Shown here one piece after another: positions 51,240-59,796 of a stretch of 64,000 bases of DNA (position 1 is its first letter; the number at the start of each line of letters is the position of its first letter). The stretch comes from Pseudacidovorax sp. NFM-22 (GTDB lineage Bacteria > Pseudomonadota > Gammaproteobacteria > Burkholderiales > Burkholderiaceae_C). The stretch covers positions 310,001-374,000 of the forward strand of contig NZ_JACBFY010000004.1 of the NCBI RefSeq assembly GCF_021401245.1, given 5' to 3'. Both the position numbers and the translations under genes were made by a program. The notes under the pieces were generated by a model that was not told the DNA's origin, did not search any database, and saw only the letters and a list, made by a program, of their open reading frames with translations.

Positions 51240-51956
51240 TCAGCCCTTCTTGAGCGGCAGGATGGTGGCGGCCTCGCCATTGGCCTGCACGCGGCCACCC
51301 GTGACGAAGTAGGCGTGCAGGTCGTGGGCGAAGCTGTTGAGCTTGTTCAGCACGAACTTGTTGCCGCGCACCAGCGCGTTGTAGCCCAGCACGGCAGGAA
51401 TGGCCACGGCCAGGCCCAGGGCCGTCATGATCAGCGCCTCGCCGATCGGGCCGGCCACCTTGTCGATGGTGGCCTGTCCCGCGGTGCCGATGCCCAGCAG
51501 CGCGTGGTAGATGCCCCAGACGGTGCCGAACAGGCCGATGAAGGGCGCCGTTGAGCCCACCGACGCCAGGATGGCCAGGCCGCCCTGCAGGCGGGCCGTG
51601 AATTCGTCGATGGCATTGCGCAGGCAGCGGGTGATCCAGTCGCTCACGTCGAGCGCGTCGTGCAGGTGCGCCTTGGTGTTGCGGTGGTGGGCGGCGGCCT
51701 CGCGGCCTTCGAGCGCGAGCACGCGGAAGGGGTTGCTGTCGTCCTTGCCCAGCTTGTCCAGCGCCGCGGCGAAATCCTCGCTGTGCCAGAAGTTGCCGGA
51801 CTGACGTGCCATGCGCTTGTAGCGCACGATGTCGATCGCCTTGATGAGGATGACGATCCACGATGCGAGCGACATGCCCAGCAGCAGCAGGGCCACGGCC
51901 TTGGTGACGAAGTCGCCCTGCGTCCAGACGTGCATCAGGCCAAATTGGGAATCCAT
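51240..51956 (-). CDS. exbB: Biopolymer transport protein ExbB
   Basis: The 238-residue protein belongs to the MotA/TolQ/ExbB family with three membrane helices (about 17-40, 125-150 and 168-195). Motifs include GLAILASVGSTAPFIGLFGTVWGIYHALLGIG and IGEALIMTALGLAVAIPAVLGYNALVRG. It forms the pentameric channel around ExbD. It lies 19 bp after tonB and 4 bp before exbD, so the three are one operon. Confidence 0.96.
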   Translation of the reverse strand: MDSQFGLMHVWTQGDFVTKAVALLLLGMSLASWIVILIKAIDIVRYKRMARQSGNFWHSEDFAAALDKLGKDDSNPFRVLALEGREAAAHHRNTKAHLHDALDVSDWITRCLRNAIDEFTARLQGGLAILASVGSTAPFIGLFGTVWGIYHALLGIGTAGQATIDKVAGPIGEALIMTALGLAVAIPAVLGYNALVRGNKFVLNKLNSFAHDLHAYFVTGGRVQANGEAATILPLKKG

Positions 51957-51975
51957 AAATACTCCAGCGAAAAGA

Positions 51976-52698
51976 TCAGTTCAGGACGAAGTTGAAGGGG
52001 GCGCGCAGCAGGTACACCGTCTGGGCGTCGCCGCCGCCGAACTGGCGGAAGGGCGTGACCTGCGCAGTCATGGCCGCGCTCAGCGCGGCCTGGTCCAGCC
52101 GCTCGTAGCCGCTGGACTTGGCGATCTCGGCCCGCTTGGCCATGCCGTCGGCATTGAAATAGACGGCCACCACCACGGTGCCCGTCTCGCCGAGCTTGCG
52201 GCTCATGGTCGGGTAGGTCGCGCGTGGTTCGCGCACGTAGGTGGTCTGTCCCTGCGTGACCTCCACCAGCCGCGGTGCCGGCGGCGCGACCGGCGCCGGC
52301 GGCGCGACGGGGGCGGCGGGTGCCGGGGGCGCGGGTGGCATGGGCGCTGGCGCGGTGACGGGCGGCGGCTCCACCACGCCGGTGGGCGCGTTGGGCGCCG
52401 GCACGGGCTTGGGCTCCCGGATCGCAATCGGCCGGGGTGGCGGTTTGGGTGCCTGCTTCTGCGGTGGAGCGGGCGGCGGCGGTGGGGGCGGGGGCGGTGG
52501 TGCCGGCCGGGGCGGCTCGATGATCTGCGCCAGGATCTCCACCGGCACGATCACTTCGGCGGCCTTGCGGATGAGCCCGCTCTGCAGCGCCCAGAGCGCC
52601 GCGGCATGGAAGAGCACCACGCCGCCGACGATCACGGTCGTGCGGGAGACGCCAAGGGGGGAAGAGGGGGGAGAGGAAAAGCGGCTCGACACGGTCAA
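51976..52698 (-). CDS. tonB: Energy transducer TonB (non-ATG start)
   Basis: The 240-residue protein has an N-terminal membrane anchor (about 20-42; TVIVGGVVLFHAAALWALQSGLI), a long proline-rich periplasmic spacer (about 62-148) and a C-terminal TonB domain (PTMSRKLGETGTVVVAVYFNADGMAKRAEIAKSSGYERLDQAALSA). No in-frame ATG precedes the anchor; TTG at 52698 or GTG at 52692 are the candidates. An ATG at 52720 is in another frame. It links the inner-membrane motor to outer-membrane receptors, most likely the one at 53956-56289. Confidence 0.92.
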   Translation of the reverse strand: MTVSSRFSSPPSSPLGVSRTTVIVGGVVLFHAAALWALQSGLIRKAAEVIVPVEILAQIIEPPRPAPPPPPPPPPPAPPQKQAPKPPPRPIAIREPKPVPAPNAPTGVVEPPPVTAPAPMPPAPPAPAAPVAPPAPVAPPAPRLVEVTQGQTTYVREPRATYPTMSRKLGETGTVVVAVYFNADGMAKRAEIAKSSGYERLDQAALSAAMTAQVTPFRQFGGGDAQTVYLLRAPFNFVLN

Positions 52699-52758
52699 CC
52701 CAGAAACACAGCCCGGCCATGCATGCAGAGCCGGTGAGCGTAGATCAGAAAAGAGGAT

Positions 52759-52830
52759 CTAGCGGCGCAGTACCCACCAGACCGAGCCGGCGAAGATCAG
52801 GCCGCCGACGAGGGCTGCGACGAATTCCAT
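52759..52830 (-). CDS. Small membrane peptide of 23 residues
   Basis: MEFVAALVGGLIFAGSVWWVLRR is encoded in a different frame, with its first 34 bp overlapping the end of bfd. A clear CGGAGAG ribosome-binding site sits about 8 bp before the ATG. The peptide is one membrane helix ending in two arginines, with nothing else in it. It lies between bfd and tonB in the iron operon, where translation could be coupled to bfd. It may be a regulator or an accessory of the TonB complex, but no family is recognised. Confidence 0.55.
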   Translation of the reverse strand: MEFVAALVGGLIFAGSVWWVLRR

Positions 52831-53069
52831 GCTTTGCTCTCCGTGATGGCAGTGGCAAGCTGGATCGCGCGGGGTTCGATGTCGCTGTGGAGGGCGGCAA
52901 CCGGATGCGACGCACTGCATTGGGCCACCACGTCGCGGGCACAGGTTTCGCAGCGGCCGCACTGGGTGGCCACACCGAGCTCGAATTGGATCTCGTCGAA
53001 ACTCATGCCTGCACGGGCATGCCGCACGATCTCGCGGTCCGACACTCGGCGGCATACACAGACGATCAT
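52797..53069 (-). CDS. bfd: Bacterioferritin-associated ferredoxin
   Basis: The 90-residue protein has the Bfd 2Fe-2S pattern: C4 and C6 in MIVCVCRRVSDREI and C37 and C40 in TQCGRCETC. The C-terminal extension of about 25 residues is not present in E. coli Bfd. It reduces the haem and iron core of bacterioferritin to release Fe2+. It is first in the tonB-exbB-exbD group. A TATAAT -10 with a TTGCGA -35 is seen upstream at 53113-53142. Confidence 0.92.
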   Translation of the reverse strand: MIVCVCRRVSDREIVRHARAGMSFDEIQFELGVATQCGRCETCARDVVAQCSASHPVAALHSDIEPRAIQLATAITESKAWNSSQPSSAA

Positions 53070-53112
53070 GGCGGTGGCTGCAGTTGGCTGGCTGTGAGGA
53101 AGAAGTTGGGCG

Positions 53113-53145
53113 ATTATAAATACGAATTTCTCGCATTCGCAATCT
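53113..53145 (-). promoter_or_regulatory. bfd promoter with overlapping Fur-like sequence
   Basis: Reading the minus strand, TTGCGA (53142-53137), an 18-bp spacer and a perfect TATAAT (53118-53113) form a sigma-70 promoter. The spacer carries GAATGCGAGAAATTCGTATT, an imperfect dyad similar to beta-proteobacterial Fur boxes. Repression by iron is a reasonable inference. Confidence 0.6.
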
Positions 53146-53187
53146 CTATCCTCACTGCAAAGAAGGGTGTCTTCGCCGGGGCGTGAG

Positions 53188-53868
53188 CTACACCTCGGCC
53201 CACATCCGAAGCAGGTTGTGGTACGTGCCGGTCAGCGCCACGGTCTCGTCGGTCTCGCCCAGGCGGGCGCGCAGGCTCTGGATGTTCTGGTCCAGCTCGA
53301 ACAGCAGCCCGCGGCGGGCGTCGTCGCGGACCATGCTCTGCAGCCAGAAGAAGGAGCACACCCGCGCACCGCGGGTTACCGGCTGTACGCGGTGCAGGCT
53401 GCTCGACGGATACAGCACCAGGTCTCCCGCGGGTAGCTTGACCTCATGCGTGCCGTAGGTGTCGACCACCTCCAGCTCGCCGCCGTCGTAGTCCTGCGGG
53501 TCGCACAGGAAGAGCGTGCACGACAGGTCCGTGCGCAGCTGTCCGCCGCCGCCAGGTAGTGTGCGCACCGAGCCGTCCACATGCAGGCCGTAGGTCTCGC
53601 CGCCCTCGTAGCGGTTGAACATCGGCGGCACCAGCCGCAGGGGCAGGGCCGCCGAGAAGAACTGCGGATGCCGTGCCAGCGCCTCGCGGATCACGCCGCC
53701 CAGTTCCTGGGCGACGGGCGACTGCTCCGAGAGCTGCCGGTTGTTCTTGACCCGCGCGCCCTGCGGGCCCGCCGAGTCGCGGCCGTCGATCCAGTCGGCG
53801 GCGTCCAGCGCCGCACGCAGCTGCCGCACCTGCTCGGGGCTGAGGACTTCGGGGACATGGACCATCAT
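53188..53868 (-). CDS. piuC: PKHD-type Fe(II)/2-oxoglutarate hydroxylase PiuC
   Basis: The 226-residue protein has the double-stranded beta-helix iron site: H96 and D98 (GLHVDGS), H159 (SLHRVQPV) and the 2-oxoglutarate arginine R169 ([12 protein letters not shown]). The length matches PiuC/YbiX. AGGAGA precedes the ATG at 53868. The gene lies just downstream of the siderophore receptor, as piuC follows piuA in Pseudomonas. It is thought to help use or modify ferri-siderophores; the reaction is not known. It is separated from the receptor by a terminator. Confidence 0.94.
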   Translation of the reverse strand: MMVHVPEVLSPEQVRQLRAALDAADWIDGRDSAGPQGARVKNNRQLSEQSPVAQELGGVIREALARHPQFFSAALPLRLVPPMFNRYEGGETYGLHVDGSVRTLPGGGGQLRTDLSCTLFLCDPQDYDGGELEVVDTYGTHEVKLPAGDLVLYPSSSLHRVQPVTRGARVCSFFWLQSMVRDDARRGLLFELDQNIQSLRARLGETDETVALTGTYHNLLRMWAEV

Positions 53869-53891
53869 GGTGTCGGTTCTCCTCGACAAGC

Positions 53892-53915
53892 GAAAAACCC
53901 GGCCAGGCGGCCGGG
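53892..53915 (-). terminator. Rho-independent terminator of the siderophore receptor gene
   Basis: On the minus strand CCCGGCC-gcct-GGCCGGG is followed by TTTTTCG, 40 bp after the receptor stop and just before piuC. Some read-through would be needed if piuC depends on the receptor promoter. Confidence 0.88.
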
Positions 53916-53955
53916 TGCGATGGAAGCCCGCCGCCCGGGGGGCGGCGTCTGGCCA

Positions 53956-56289
53956 TCAGAAGCGGAAGTTGGCGCTCAGCAGGGCCGAGCGCGGCGTGCC
54001 CATGACCAGCCGGTTGCCACCGTTGTTCACCCGTGCCAGGTAGAACTTGTCGGCCAGGTTGTACAGGTTCAGCTGGATGCTGACGTTGCGGTTGATCTCA
54101 TACCCCACCATCGCATCCCACACGGTGTAGCTCGGCACCTCGGGGAAGAAGCTGGTGGCCGTGATGGCTGCGTTGCTGGTCGAACGCTGCTGCGTCGACA
54201 CGTAGCGCACCCCGCCGCCGACTGTCAGGCCGAACGGGAACCTGTAGCTGGTCCACAGCGTGGCCGTGAGCTTGGGCGAATAGCGGATCTGCGCGCCGTT
54301 CTGCGTGGTGCTGGTGCGCGAGCCTTCGAGGATCTTCGTGTCGATGCGCGCCAGGCCGCCGATGACCTGCCAGGCCGGCGTGATCTGGCCGACCGCGCTC
54401 AGCTCCAGGCCTTGAACGCGCGTCTTGCCGTACTGCTCGAAGTTGCCGAAGGTGTCGACCTGCACCTGTTCGTTCTCGTTCTTCGTGCGGAAGGCGGCGG
54501 CCGACAGGGCCAGGCGCTTGTCCAGCACATCCCACTTGGTGCCCAGCTCGAAGGTCTTGGACTTTTGCGGATCGAGGCTCAGGTTGTTGACGTTGGCCGT
54601 GGTCAGTGAGGTGGGGAAGCTGAAGTTGCCGCCCGGCGGCTGCGCGCCGGTGGCATAGGCGGCGTAGACGCTGCCGTTGTCCGCCGGCTTGTAGACCAGG
54701 CCAAGCTTGCCGGTCAGCAGGTTGTCCGAGCCTTCCTGCGTGAGTGCCGTCTGCACACCATTCACCGGTGCGGCCAGGCTGGTGAAGCGGGTGCGGTAAT
54801 GCTCCCAGCGCAGGCCGCCCGTGAGCTGCCACTGCTCGTTGAACTTGAGCGTGTCGAAGGCATACAGCGCGGCCGTGCTGGTGCTGCCTTCGGTGGTGGC
54901 GCCGGTGGGCAGCACGGGCACGAAGGCGCGGTACGGGTTCGGCATGTACAGGCTGTTGTAGGCCTGGTAGGACACCGTCCCGCCCGACACCGTGCGCACG
55001 CCATTGGCGGCATTGATCGTGGCGGCCATCGTGGTGTTGTCCTGCTGCTCGCGCGCCAGTTCCAGGCCGGCGCTGATCGAGTGCTTGATGCTGCCCGTGG
55101 TGGCCTCGGCCGTCACGTTGGTCTGGTTGGTCAGGATCTCGTTGCGCTGGCCTTTGCCTTGCGGCAGCACCCGCGTCGACCAGGTCAACGGGTTGGTGAC
55201 CGAGGGCGTCAGCAGCCCGCTGCTGAACACGCCCGTGAGCACCAGGTCCTGGTCGGTGCGGCCCCAGCGCGTGAGGTTGCGCAGCTTCACGCCCGAGTCG
55301 AAGTCGTGTTCGATGCGCGCCGTGAACATGTCGCCGTCGACGTTGTCGTGGTCGGAAAGCGAGCCGTAGTAGTTGCTGGTGTCGGGCTGCGGGCCGTTGC
55401 CGCCGATGCCTTTCAACTGGTCGAGGTAGTAGCCCTTCAGGCCCACCGTGGGAATGCCGCCGTCCGGTCGGTTGCGCTGATTGACGTGCTGGTACTGCAG
55501 GATGACGCGCGTCGGCGTGTTCAGCCCGAAGGCGATGGAGGGCGCGATGGCCCAGCCCTTGTTCTTGACATCGTCTCTGCCCGGCACGCCGCTGTCCTGC
55601 GTCATCACGTTCAGGCGCAGGGCCATCGTGCCCTCGGCGTTGAGCACGCGGTTGATGTCGGCCGTCGCGCGCTTCTGGTCCCCCGAACCCAGGCTCACGC
55701 TGCCAGTGAAGAAGTTGGAGGCCTGCGGCACCTTGCTCACCAGGTTGATGTAGCCGGTGGGCGCGGTGCGGCCGATGTCGGCGCTGGCCGGGCCCTTGAC
55801 CACTTCGACCTGCTCGATGTTGAACATGTCGCGCGTGACGGTGCCGACGTCGCGCGCGCCGTCCACGAAGATGCTGCCGGAGCTGTCGAAGCCGCGCAGG
55901 AAGATGGCGTCGCCGGTCGAGGTGTTGCCGTTCTCGCCCATCTGGAAGGTGATGCCGGGCGTGTTGCGCAGCGCCTCGGTCAGGGTGTTGGCACCCTGCT
56001 CCTGCAGCACTTCCTTCTTGATGACGGTGATGGTCTGCGGCGTGTCGACCAGCGGCTGCGTGAACTTGGGCGAGGAGACGGTGTCGGCCTTGAAGGACTC
56101 GCGGGCGCCCTCCACGCGGACTTCGCGCAGCGTGCTGGTGCTGGTGCTGGCGGTGGTATCGGTGGTGGACGGGGCGGTCTGCGCGCCCGCAGGTGCGGCG
56201 ATCGCCACGAGCGTGGCGGCTGCGGCGCCGGTCCAGCCCGCAGCTTTGCGCGGCACCGCGTGTTTGCGGCTCTTGATGTGTTGTGCCAT
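53956..56289 (-). CDS. TonB-dependent siderophore receptor (catecholate type, Fiu/PiuA-like)
   Basis: The 777-residue outer-membrane protein has a signal peptide (about 1-36, ending AGAQ), a TonB-box region (TLREVRVEG, about 52-60), a plug domain (VDTPQTITVIKKEVLQEQGANTLTEALRNTPGITFQMGENGNTSTGDAIFLRGFDSSGSIFVDGARD) and a 22-strand barrel ending in NFRF. The plug resembles Fiu/PiuA receptors for monomeric catecholates. A Fur-like box sits upstream at 56396-56412. It is flanked by piuC and by the ApbE/PepSY redox operon, which points to reductive use of the imported ferric complex. Confidence 0.93.
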   Translation of the reverse strand: MAQHIKSRKHAVPRKAAGWTGAAAATLVAIAAPAGAQTAPSTTDTTASTSTSTLREVRVEGARESFKADTVSSPKFTQPLVDTPQTITVIKKEVLQEQGANTLTEALRNTPGITFQMGENGNTSTGDAIFLRGFDSSGSIFVDGARDVGTVTRDMFNIEQVEVVKGPASADIGRTAPTGYINLVSKVPQASNFFTGSVSLGSGDQKRATADINRVLNAEGTMALRLNVMTQDSGVPGRDDVKNKGWAIAPSIAFGLNTPTRVILQYQHVNQRNRPDGGIPTVGLKGYYLDQLKGIGGNGPQPDTSNYYGSLSDHDNVDGDMFTARIEHDFDSGVKLRNLTRWGRTDQDLVLTGVFSSGLLTPSVTNPLTWSTRVLPQGKGQRNEILTNQTNVTAEATTGSIKHSISAGLELAREQQDNTTMAATINAANGVRTVSGGTVSYQAYNSLYMPNPYRAFVPVLPTGATTEGSTSTAALYAFDTLKFNEQWQLTGGLRWEHYRTRFTSLAAPVNGVQTALTQEGSDNLLTGKLGLVYKPADNGSVYAAYATGAQPPGGNFSFPTSLTTANVNNLSLDPQKSKTFELGTKWDVLDKRLALSAAAFRTKNENEQVQVDTFGNFEQYGKTRVQGLELSAVGQITPAWQVIGGLARIDTKILEGSRTSTTQNGAQIRYSPKLTATLWTSYRFPFGLTVGGGVRYVSTQQRSTSNAAITATSFFPEVPSYTVWDAMVGYEINRNVSIQLNLYNLADKFYLARVNNGGNRLVMGTPRSALLSANFRF

Positions 56290-56395
56290 GGGATTCCCTC
56301 CGGAAGCTGATTGCGTTGCGTGTTTCGCTTGGCTGGCGCAACGGGGAGGGCGCGTGGCTGGCAGGAGCCACAGCAGTCGATGCTGCGGCGCCGTG

Positions 56396-56412
56396 AATGA
56401 TAACGACTCGCA
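56396..56412. promoter_or_regulatory. Fur-box candidate upstream of the siderophore receptor
   Basis: AATGATAACGACTCGCA differs by one base from the hemP box at 50561-50577 and lies 107 bp before the receptor start, in the gap after the flavodoxin-reductase operon. The minus-strand reading TTGCGAGTCGTTATCATT shows a -10-like TATCAT inside it. Confidence 0.7.
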
Positions 56413-56520
56413 ACAATATTGGAGAGATCGAGGCGGTCTCGGCGCATCGGAATCGCAGCGCTGTGGCCCTGCGGCAACGCTGCCCCACGGTCGTGATGCC
56501 GGGGACGGCGTTTCCGCGCC

Positions 56521-57876
56521 TCAGTACACGTCGCGCCGGTAACGGCCTTCGCGCTGGAGCCGTTGCATCGCGGGCTCGCCCAGGATCTGGCGCAGGGCGA
56601 GGTCCACCGCCGCTGCCATGCCCTGCAGGCTGCCGCAGACGTGGACGACTGCGCCGCGCTCGCACCAGGCGCTGACCTGCGCCGCTTCGTGCAGCAGGCG
56701 GTGCTGGACATAGGCAACATCGTCGCCGTCGCGGGAGAAGACCCGGTCCAGCCGCGCCAGCCGGCCCTCGGCTTGCCACGCCGTCAATTCGTCGTCGAGC
56801 AGCCGGTCGTGCGCACGCTGCCGCTCGCCGAAGACCAGCCAGTTCTCATGCTGCCCGCGGCGGATGCGCTCGCGCAGCAGCGCGCGCAGGCCGGCCAGGC
56901 CGGTGCCATTGCCGATCAGCAGCAGAGGTCGTTGCGCGTCGGGGTGCAGGCGGAAGCCGGGATGGGGGCGCAGCCGCAGCGGCACCGACTGGCCGGGCTG
57001 CAGCGTCTCGGTCAGCAGCCCCGACGCGGCACCGGGCCGGCCATTCGGATGCCGGGTCTGCCGCACCATCAGCTGCAGATCGCCCTCCTCGGGAATGGAG
57101 CAGATCGAGTAGGCGCGGGGCCGCGCGGGGTCGCTGTCCAGGTGGAGGTCGACCAGGTCGCCGGCCTCCCAGTGCGGGGCCATGCCGGCAGGCGCATGCA
57201 GGTGCAGTCGATGGATCGGTCCGCCCAGACTGCCGGGGTTCAGGTGCTCGCGCTGGCGCAGGGTCCAGGGGTGGAAGGCCGTTTCGGCGTCGGCGCTGGC
57301 GGCCGGCGCGGTCAGGCCGAGGTGTTCGTGCCAACGCCGAAGTGCTTCGGGATCGCCGCGGTCCACGTCGATGCGCGCGAATTCCGGCGTGGCGCCCGCC
57401 GCCTGGAGCCAGGTGTCCAGCCGCCGGCCGAAGCCGCAGAAGTCGCGGTACTGCCGGTCGCCCAGCGCCAGCACCGCATAGCGCAGGTGGGCCAGCGCGG
57501 CCGGGTGGTACATCACTGCATCGGCGAAAGCGCCCGCCCCATCGGGGGCGTCGCCTTCACCGTAGGTGCTGGCGATGAACAGGGCGCGGGGCGTGCCGGC
57601 CAGCAGGTCTGCGTCCAGTGCGTTGAGTGCCAGCACGCGCGCGGGCTGGCCGCTGCGGTGAAGGGCTTCTGCGGTGGCCCAGGCCCACTGCTCGGCCAGG
57701 CCAGTCTGCGTGGCGTGCAGGACCAGCACCGGGGAATCGGCGGTGCCAGCGAGATCCACCGCCGCTGCAACTCGCGCCTTCGCCCGATGCCGCTGCCTGG
57801 CGTAGATGGCGGCGCACAGCGCGGCATAGGCCAGCGTGGCGCCGCCGGCCGTCCAGTGGCGCAGCGCTTCGTTCAC
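56521..57876 (-). CDS. Membrane-anchored flavodoxin/FAD-NAD(P)H reductase (sulfite-reductase-like flavoprotein)
   Basis: The 451-residue protein has a single N-terminal membrane helix (about 8-27), a flavodoxin domain (PVLVLHATQTGLAEQWAWATAEAL and IASTYGEGDAPDGAGAF), then a ferredoxin-reductase FAD domain (RAYSICSIPEE) and an NAD(P)H domain (LLLIGNGTGLAGLRALLRERI, VHVCGSLQGMA). The start is taken as GTG 57876, which overlaps the apbE stop (GTGA). It would bring electrons from NAD(P)H to the inner membrane. With the PepSY, DUF2271, DUF4198 and ApbE genes it forms one operon. Confidence 0.87.
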   Translation of the reverse strand: MNEALRHWTAGGATLAYAALCAAIYARQRHRAKARVAAAVDLAGTADSPVLVLHATQTGLAEQWAWATAEALHRSGQPARVLALNALDADLLAGTPRALFIASTYGEGDAPDGAGAFADAVMYHPAALAHLRYAVLALGDRQYRDFCGFGRRLDTWLQAAGATPEFARIDVDRGDPEALRRWHEHLGLTAPAASADAETAFHPWTLRQREHLNPGSLGGPIHRLHLHAPAGMAPHWEAGDLVDLHLDSDPARPRAYSICSIPEEGDLQLMVRQTRHPNGRPGAASGLLTETLQPGQSVPLRLRPHPGFRLHPDAQRPLLLIGNGTGLAGLRALLRERIRRGQHENWLVFGERQRAHDRLLDDELTAWQAEGRLARLDRVFSRDGDDVAYVQHRLLHEAAQVSAWCERGAVVHVCGSLQGMAAAVDLALRQILGEPAMQRLQREGRYRRDVY

Positions 57877-58946
57877 GACGCGGCGCCGATGCCGAAGCGC
57901 CAGCACCGGCTGGCCTGCCGGTACAGCGTTCCATCCGGCCGGCGCTCGGTGAAGAGCGCGACGACCTCATGGGCATCCGCGAAGGCCAGCCCTTCCTCGA
58001 TGCCCATGACCGTGAGCAGCGTGGCCAGCGCATCGGCATCCATGCAACTGGCGTGCACCACCGTCACGGCGGCCAGGGCGTGGCCGACCGGCTCGCCGGT
58101 GCGCGGATCGAGCGTGTGCGACCAGCGCCGCCCCGCGTGCTCCCGCACATGCCAGTGGTCGCCCGAGGTGGCGACGGCTTCGTCGCGCAACGGCAGGACC
58201 AGCGGCGCCTGGGCATCGGTGTCGGCGGCCGCGACCTGCACCCGCCAGGGCTGTCCGTCCGGGCGCTGGCCGCGGGCGATCAGTTCGCCGCCGATCTCGA
58301 AGAGAAAGTCGTGCAGGCCCATGGCCGCGAGCGCCTTTGCCCCGCGGTCCACGGCGTGGCCCTTGGCGATGCCGGACAGGTCCACCCTGAGGCCGCCGGG
58401 CTGCCTGGCCGAACGCCCCTGCGCTTCCTCTCGGAGATCGAGCTGGTGCCAGCCGCAGCGCGCCCGCGCCATCGCCAGCGTGCGCGAGTCTGGCCAGGCG
58501 GGCGAGGCGCCGGCGTCAGGCCCGAAGCCCCAGGCCGCCACCAGGGCGCCAAGCGTCGGATCGAAGGCGCCGTCGCTGGCCTGCGCCCAATGCAGGGCGC
58601 GACCGAGCACCTGCGCCAGTCCGTCGGGCAGGGCATGCCAGCTGTCCGGCGGCGCGTCGTTGAAGCGACCGAGTGCGGAATCCTTCGCCCAATGGCTCAT
58701 CTGCGCAACGACATCGTCCAGCACCGCTTGGACCGCCGCACGGACATCGCCCAGCGGCAGCATCCGCGGGTTGTCCAGCCGCAGCGACCAGTGGGTGCCC
58801 ATGGTCTGGCCCGCCAGCGACTGCAGCCGTGCGGGGTCGGCCGCTCGCGGCATCCGCATCGGTGCGTAGCCGCCGGCCTGCCAGCGGGCGAAGGACAGTG
58901 GCGTACTGGCTGGGCGGTCGCGCCCGATGGAGGACGAAGCGCTCAC
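57873..58946 (-). CDS. apbE: FAD:protein FMN transferase ApbE
   Basis: The 357-residue protein has the ApbE fold: QTMGTHWSLRL near 48, FNDAPP and GAFDPTLGALVAAWGFGP, the Mg-binding region VDLSGIAKGHAVDRGA, FLFEIGGEL, and SHTLDPRTGEPVGHALAAVTVVHASCMDADALATLL. It lacks an obvious secretion signal, so the location of catalysis is uncertain. GTG 58946 lies 3 bp after the DUF4198 stop; an ATG at 58859 is an alternative. It attaches FMN to a Ser/Thr in DxxTGAT-type motifs. The DUF2271 protein two genes upstream has exactly that motif. Confidence 0.92.
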   Translation of the reverse strand: MSASSSIGRDRPASTPLSFARWQAGGYAPMRMPRAADPARLQSLAGQTMGTHWSLRLDNPRMLPLGDVRAAVQAVLDDVVAQMSHWAKDSALGRFNDAPPDSWHALPDGLAQVLGRALHWAQASDGAFDPTLGALVAAWGFGPDAGASPAWPDSRTLAMARARCGWHQLDLREEAQGRSARQPGGLRVDLSGIAKGHAVDRGAKALAAMGLHDFLFEIGGELIARGQRPDGQPWRVQVAAADTDAQAPLVLPLRDEAVATSGDHWHVREHAGRRWSHTLDPRTGEPVGHALAAVTVVHASCMDADALATLLTVMGIEEGLAFADAHEVVALFTERRPDGTLYRQASRCWRFGIGAAS

Positions 58947-58948
58947 GC

Positions 58949-59752
58949 TCAGGGCAGGACCTCGAGCGTGGCCGCGTAGCTCAGCCGCCGCTCCTTGGCC
59001 TGCGGCAGCGAGGTCTTGGCGTCGCGCGTGCTCGCCTCCAGCCAGTACATGCCGGCCGCGGGCCAGGTGATGTCGAACCGCCCCTGCGCGTCGGTCTTGA
59101 CGGTCGTTTCGTTCAGCTTGTCGCGGTAGACGGTGTTGCCCTGCGTGACCGTCACGTCCAGTCCCGCCGCGGGCTGGCCATCGATCAGCAGCGTGAAGCC
59201 GGATTTCTCGCCCTTGGCGTGGTCGGTGGCGCTGCCCGCCGCCACCAGTTCGAGGCCCTGGCCCGTCGGTTTGAGCGCCGTCGGCTTGCCCACCGAGACG
59301 AAGGTCTCCGCGCGGCCCAGCGACTGCGTGACGGCGACGTCCTGCGCATCGGCCGGGATCTCGCGGCCGATGGTCTCGGCCGTACCGCGTGCACGGCGGG
59401 GCTGGCCGGTGGTCTTGTCCTTCCAACTGGCGAAGACGCCGTTGTTGACCACGGCGATGCGGTAGGTGCCCGGCTGCGCCAGGTTCAGGTCGAACACGCT
59501 GCGGTACTTGAGCTTGGCCGTGTTCTCGGGCTTCACGGCGGCGCCGTCCGGGCCCGTCACCTGCAGGTTGTCGAGGTTGAGCGGGAAGTGGTTGGCGACG
59601 AACAGGTCGTTGGAGACGGCGCCGTCCACGGTCACCCAGTCGGGCTTGGACAGCACGGTGGTGGAGGGCAGCAGCCAGAGGTTGTGCGCCTGGGCGGCGA
59701 GGGTGGCGCAAAGGCCCAGGGCCAGGGTGGCGAGACGGAAGGGAGTGCGCAT
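58949..59752 (-). CDS. DUF4198-domain periplasmic protein
   Basis: The 267-residue protein has a signal peptide (about 1-22, ending AQA), then HNLWLLPSTTVLSKPDWVTVDGAVSNDLF at the mature N terminus and a C-terminal Ig-like or carboxypeptidase-regulatory-like domain (GFTLLIDGQPAAGLDVTVTQGNTVYRDKLNETTVKTDAQGRFDITWPAAGMYWLEA). DUF4198 proteins are often found beside metal-uptake genes. The His at the start of the mature protein could bind metal, but this is speculative. It lies between the DUF2271 and apbE genes in the redox operon. Confidence 0.9.
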   Translation of the reverse strand: MRTPFRLATLALGLCATLAAQAHNLWLLPSTTVLSKPDWVTVDGAVSNDLFVANHFPLNLDNLQVTGPDGAAVKPENTAKLKYRSVFDLNLAQPGTYRIAVVNNGVFASWKDKTTGQPRRARGTAETIGREIPADAQDVAVTQSLGRAETFVSVGKPTALKPTGQGLELVAAGSATDHAKGEKSGFTLLIDGQPAAGLDVTVTQGNTVYRDKLNETTVKTDAQGRFDITWPAAGMYWLEASTRDAKTSLPQAKERRLSYAATLEVLP

Positions 59753-59796
59753 GAGAGGCTCCGGATGAAGGACGGGGAAGGGGTGGCTGGCGACGG

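Noticed and set aside
52241-52560. Glycine-rich plus-strand coding possibility with simple-sequence DNA
   Set aside because: It is the complement of the proline-rich spacer of TonB.
54799-56310. Plus-strand open frame of 503 codons over the siderophore receptor gene
   Set aside because: The minus strand encodes an intact TonB-dependent receptor; the opposite translation is Gly/Val/Arg/His-rich with no motif.
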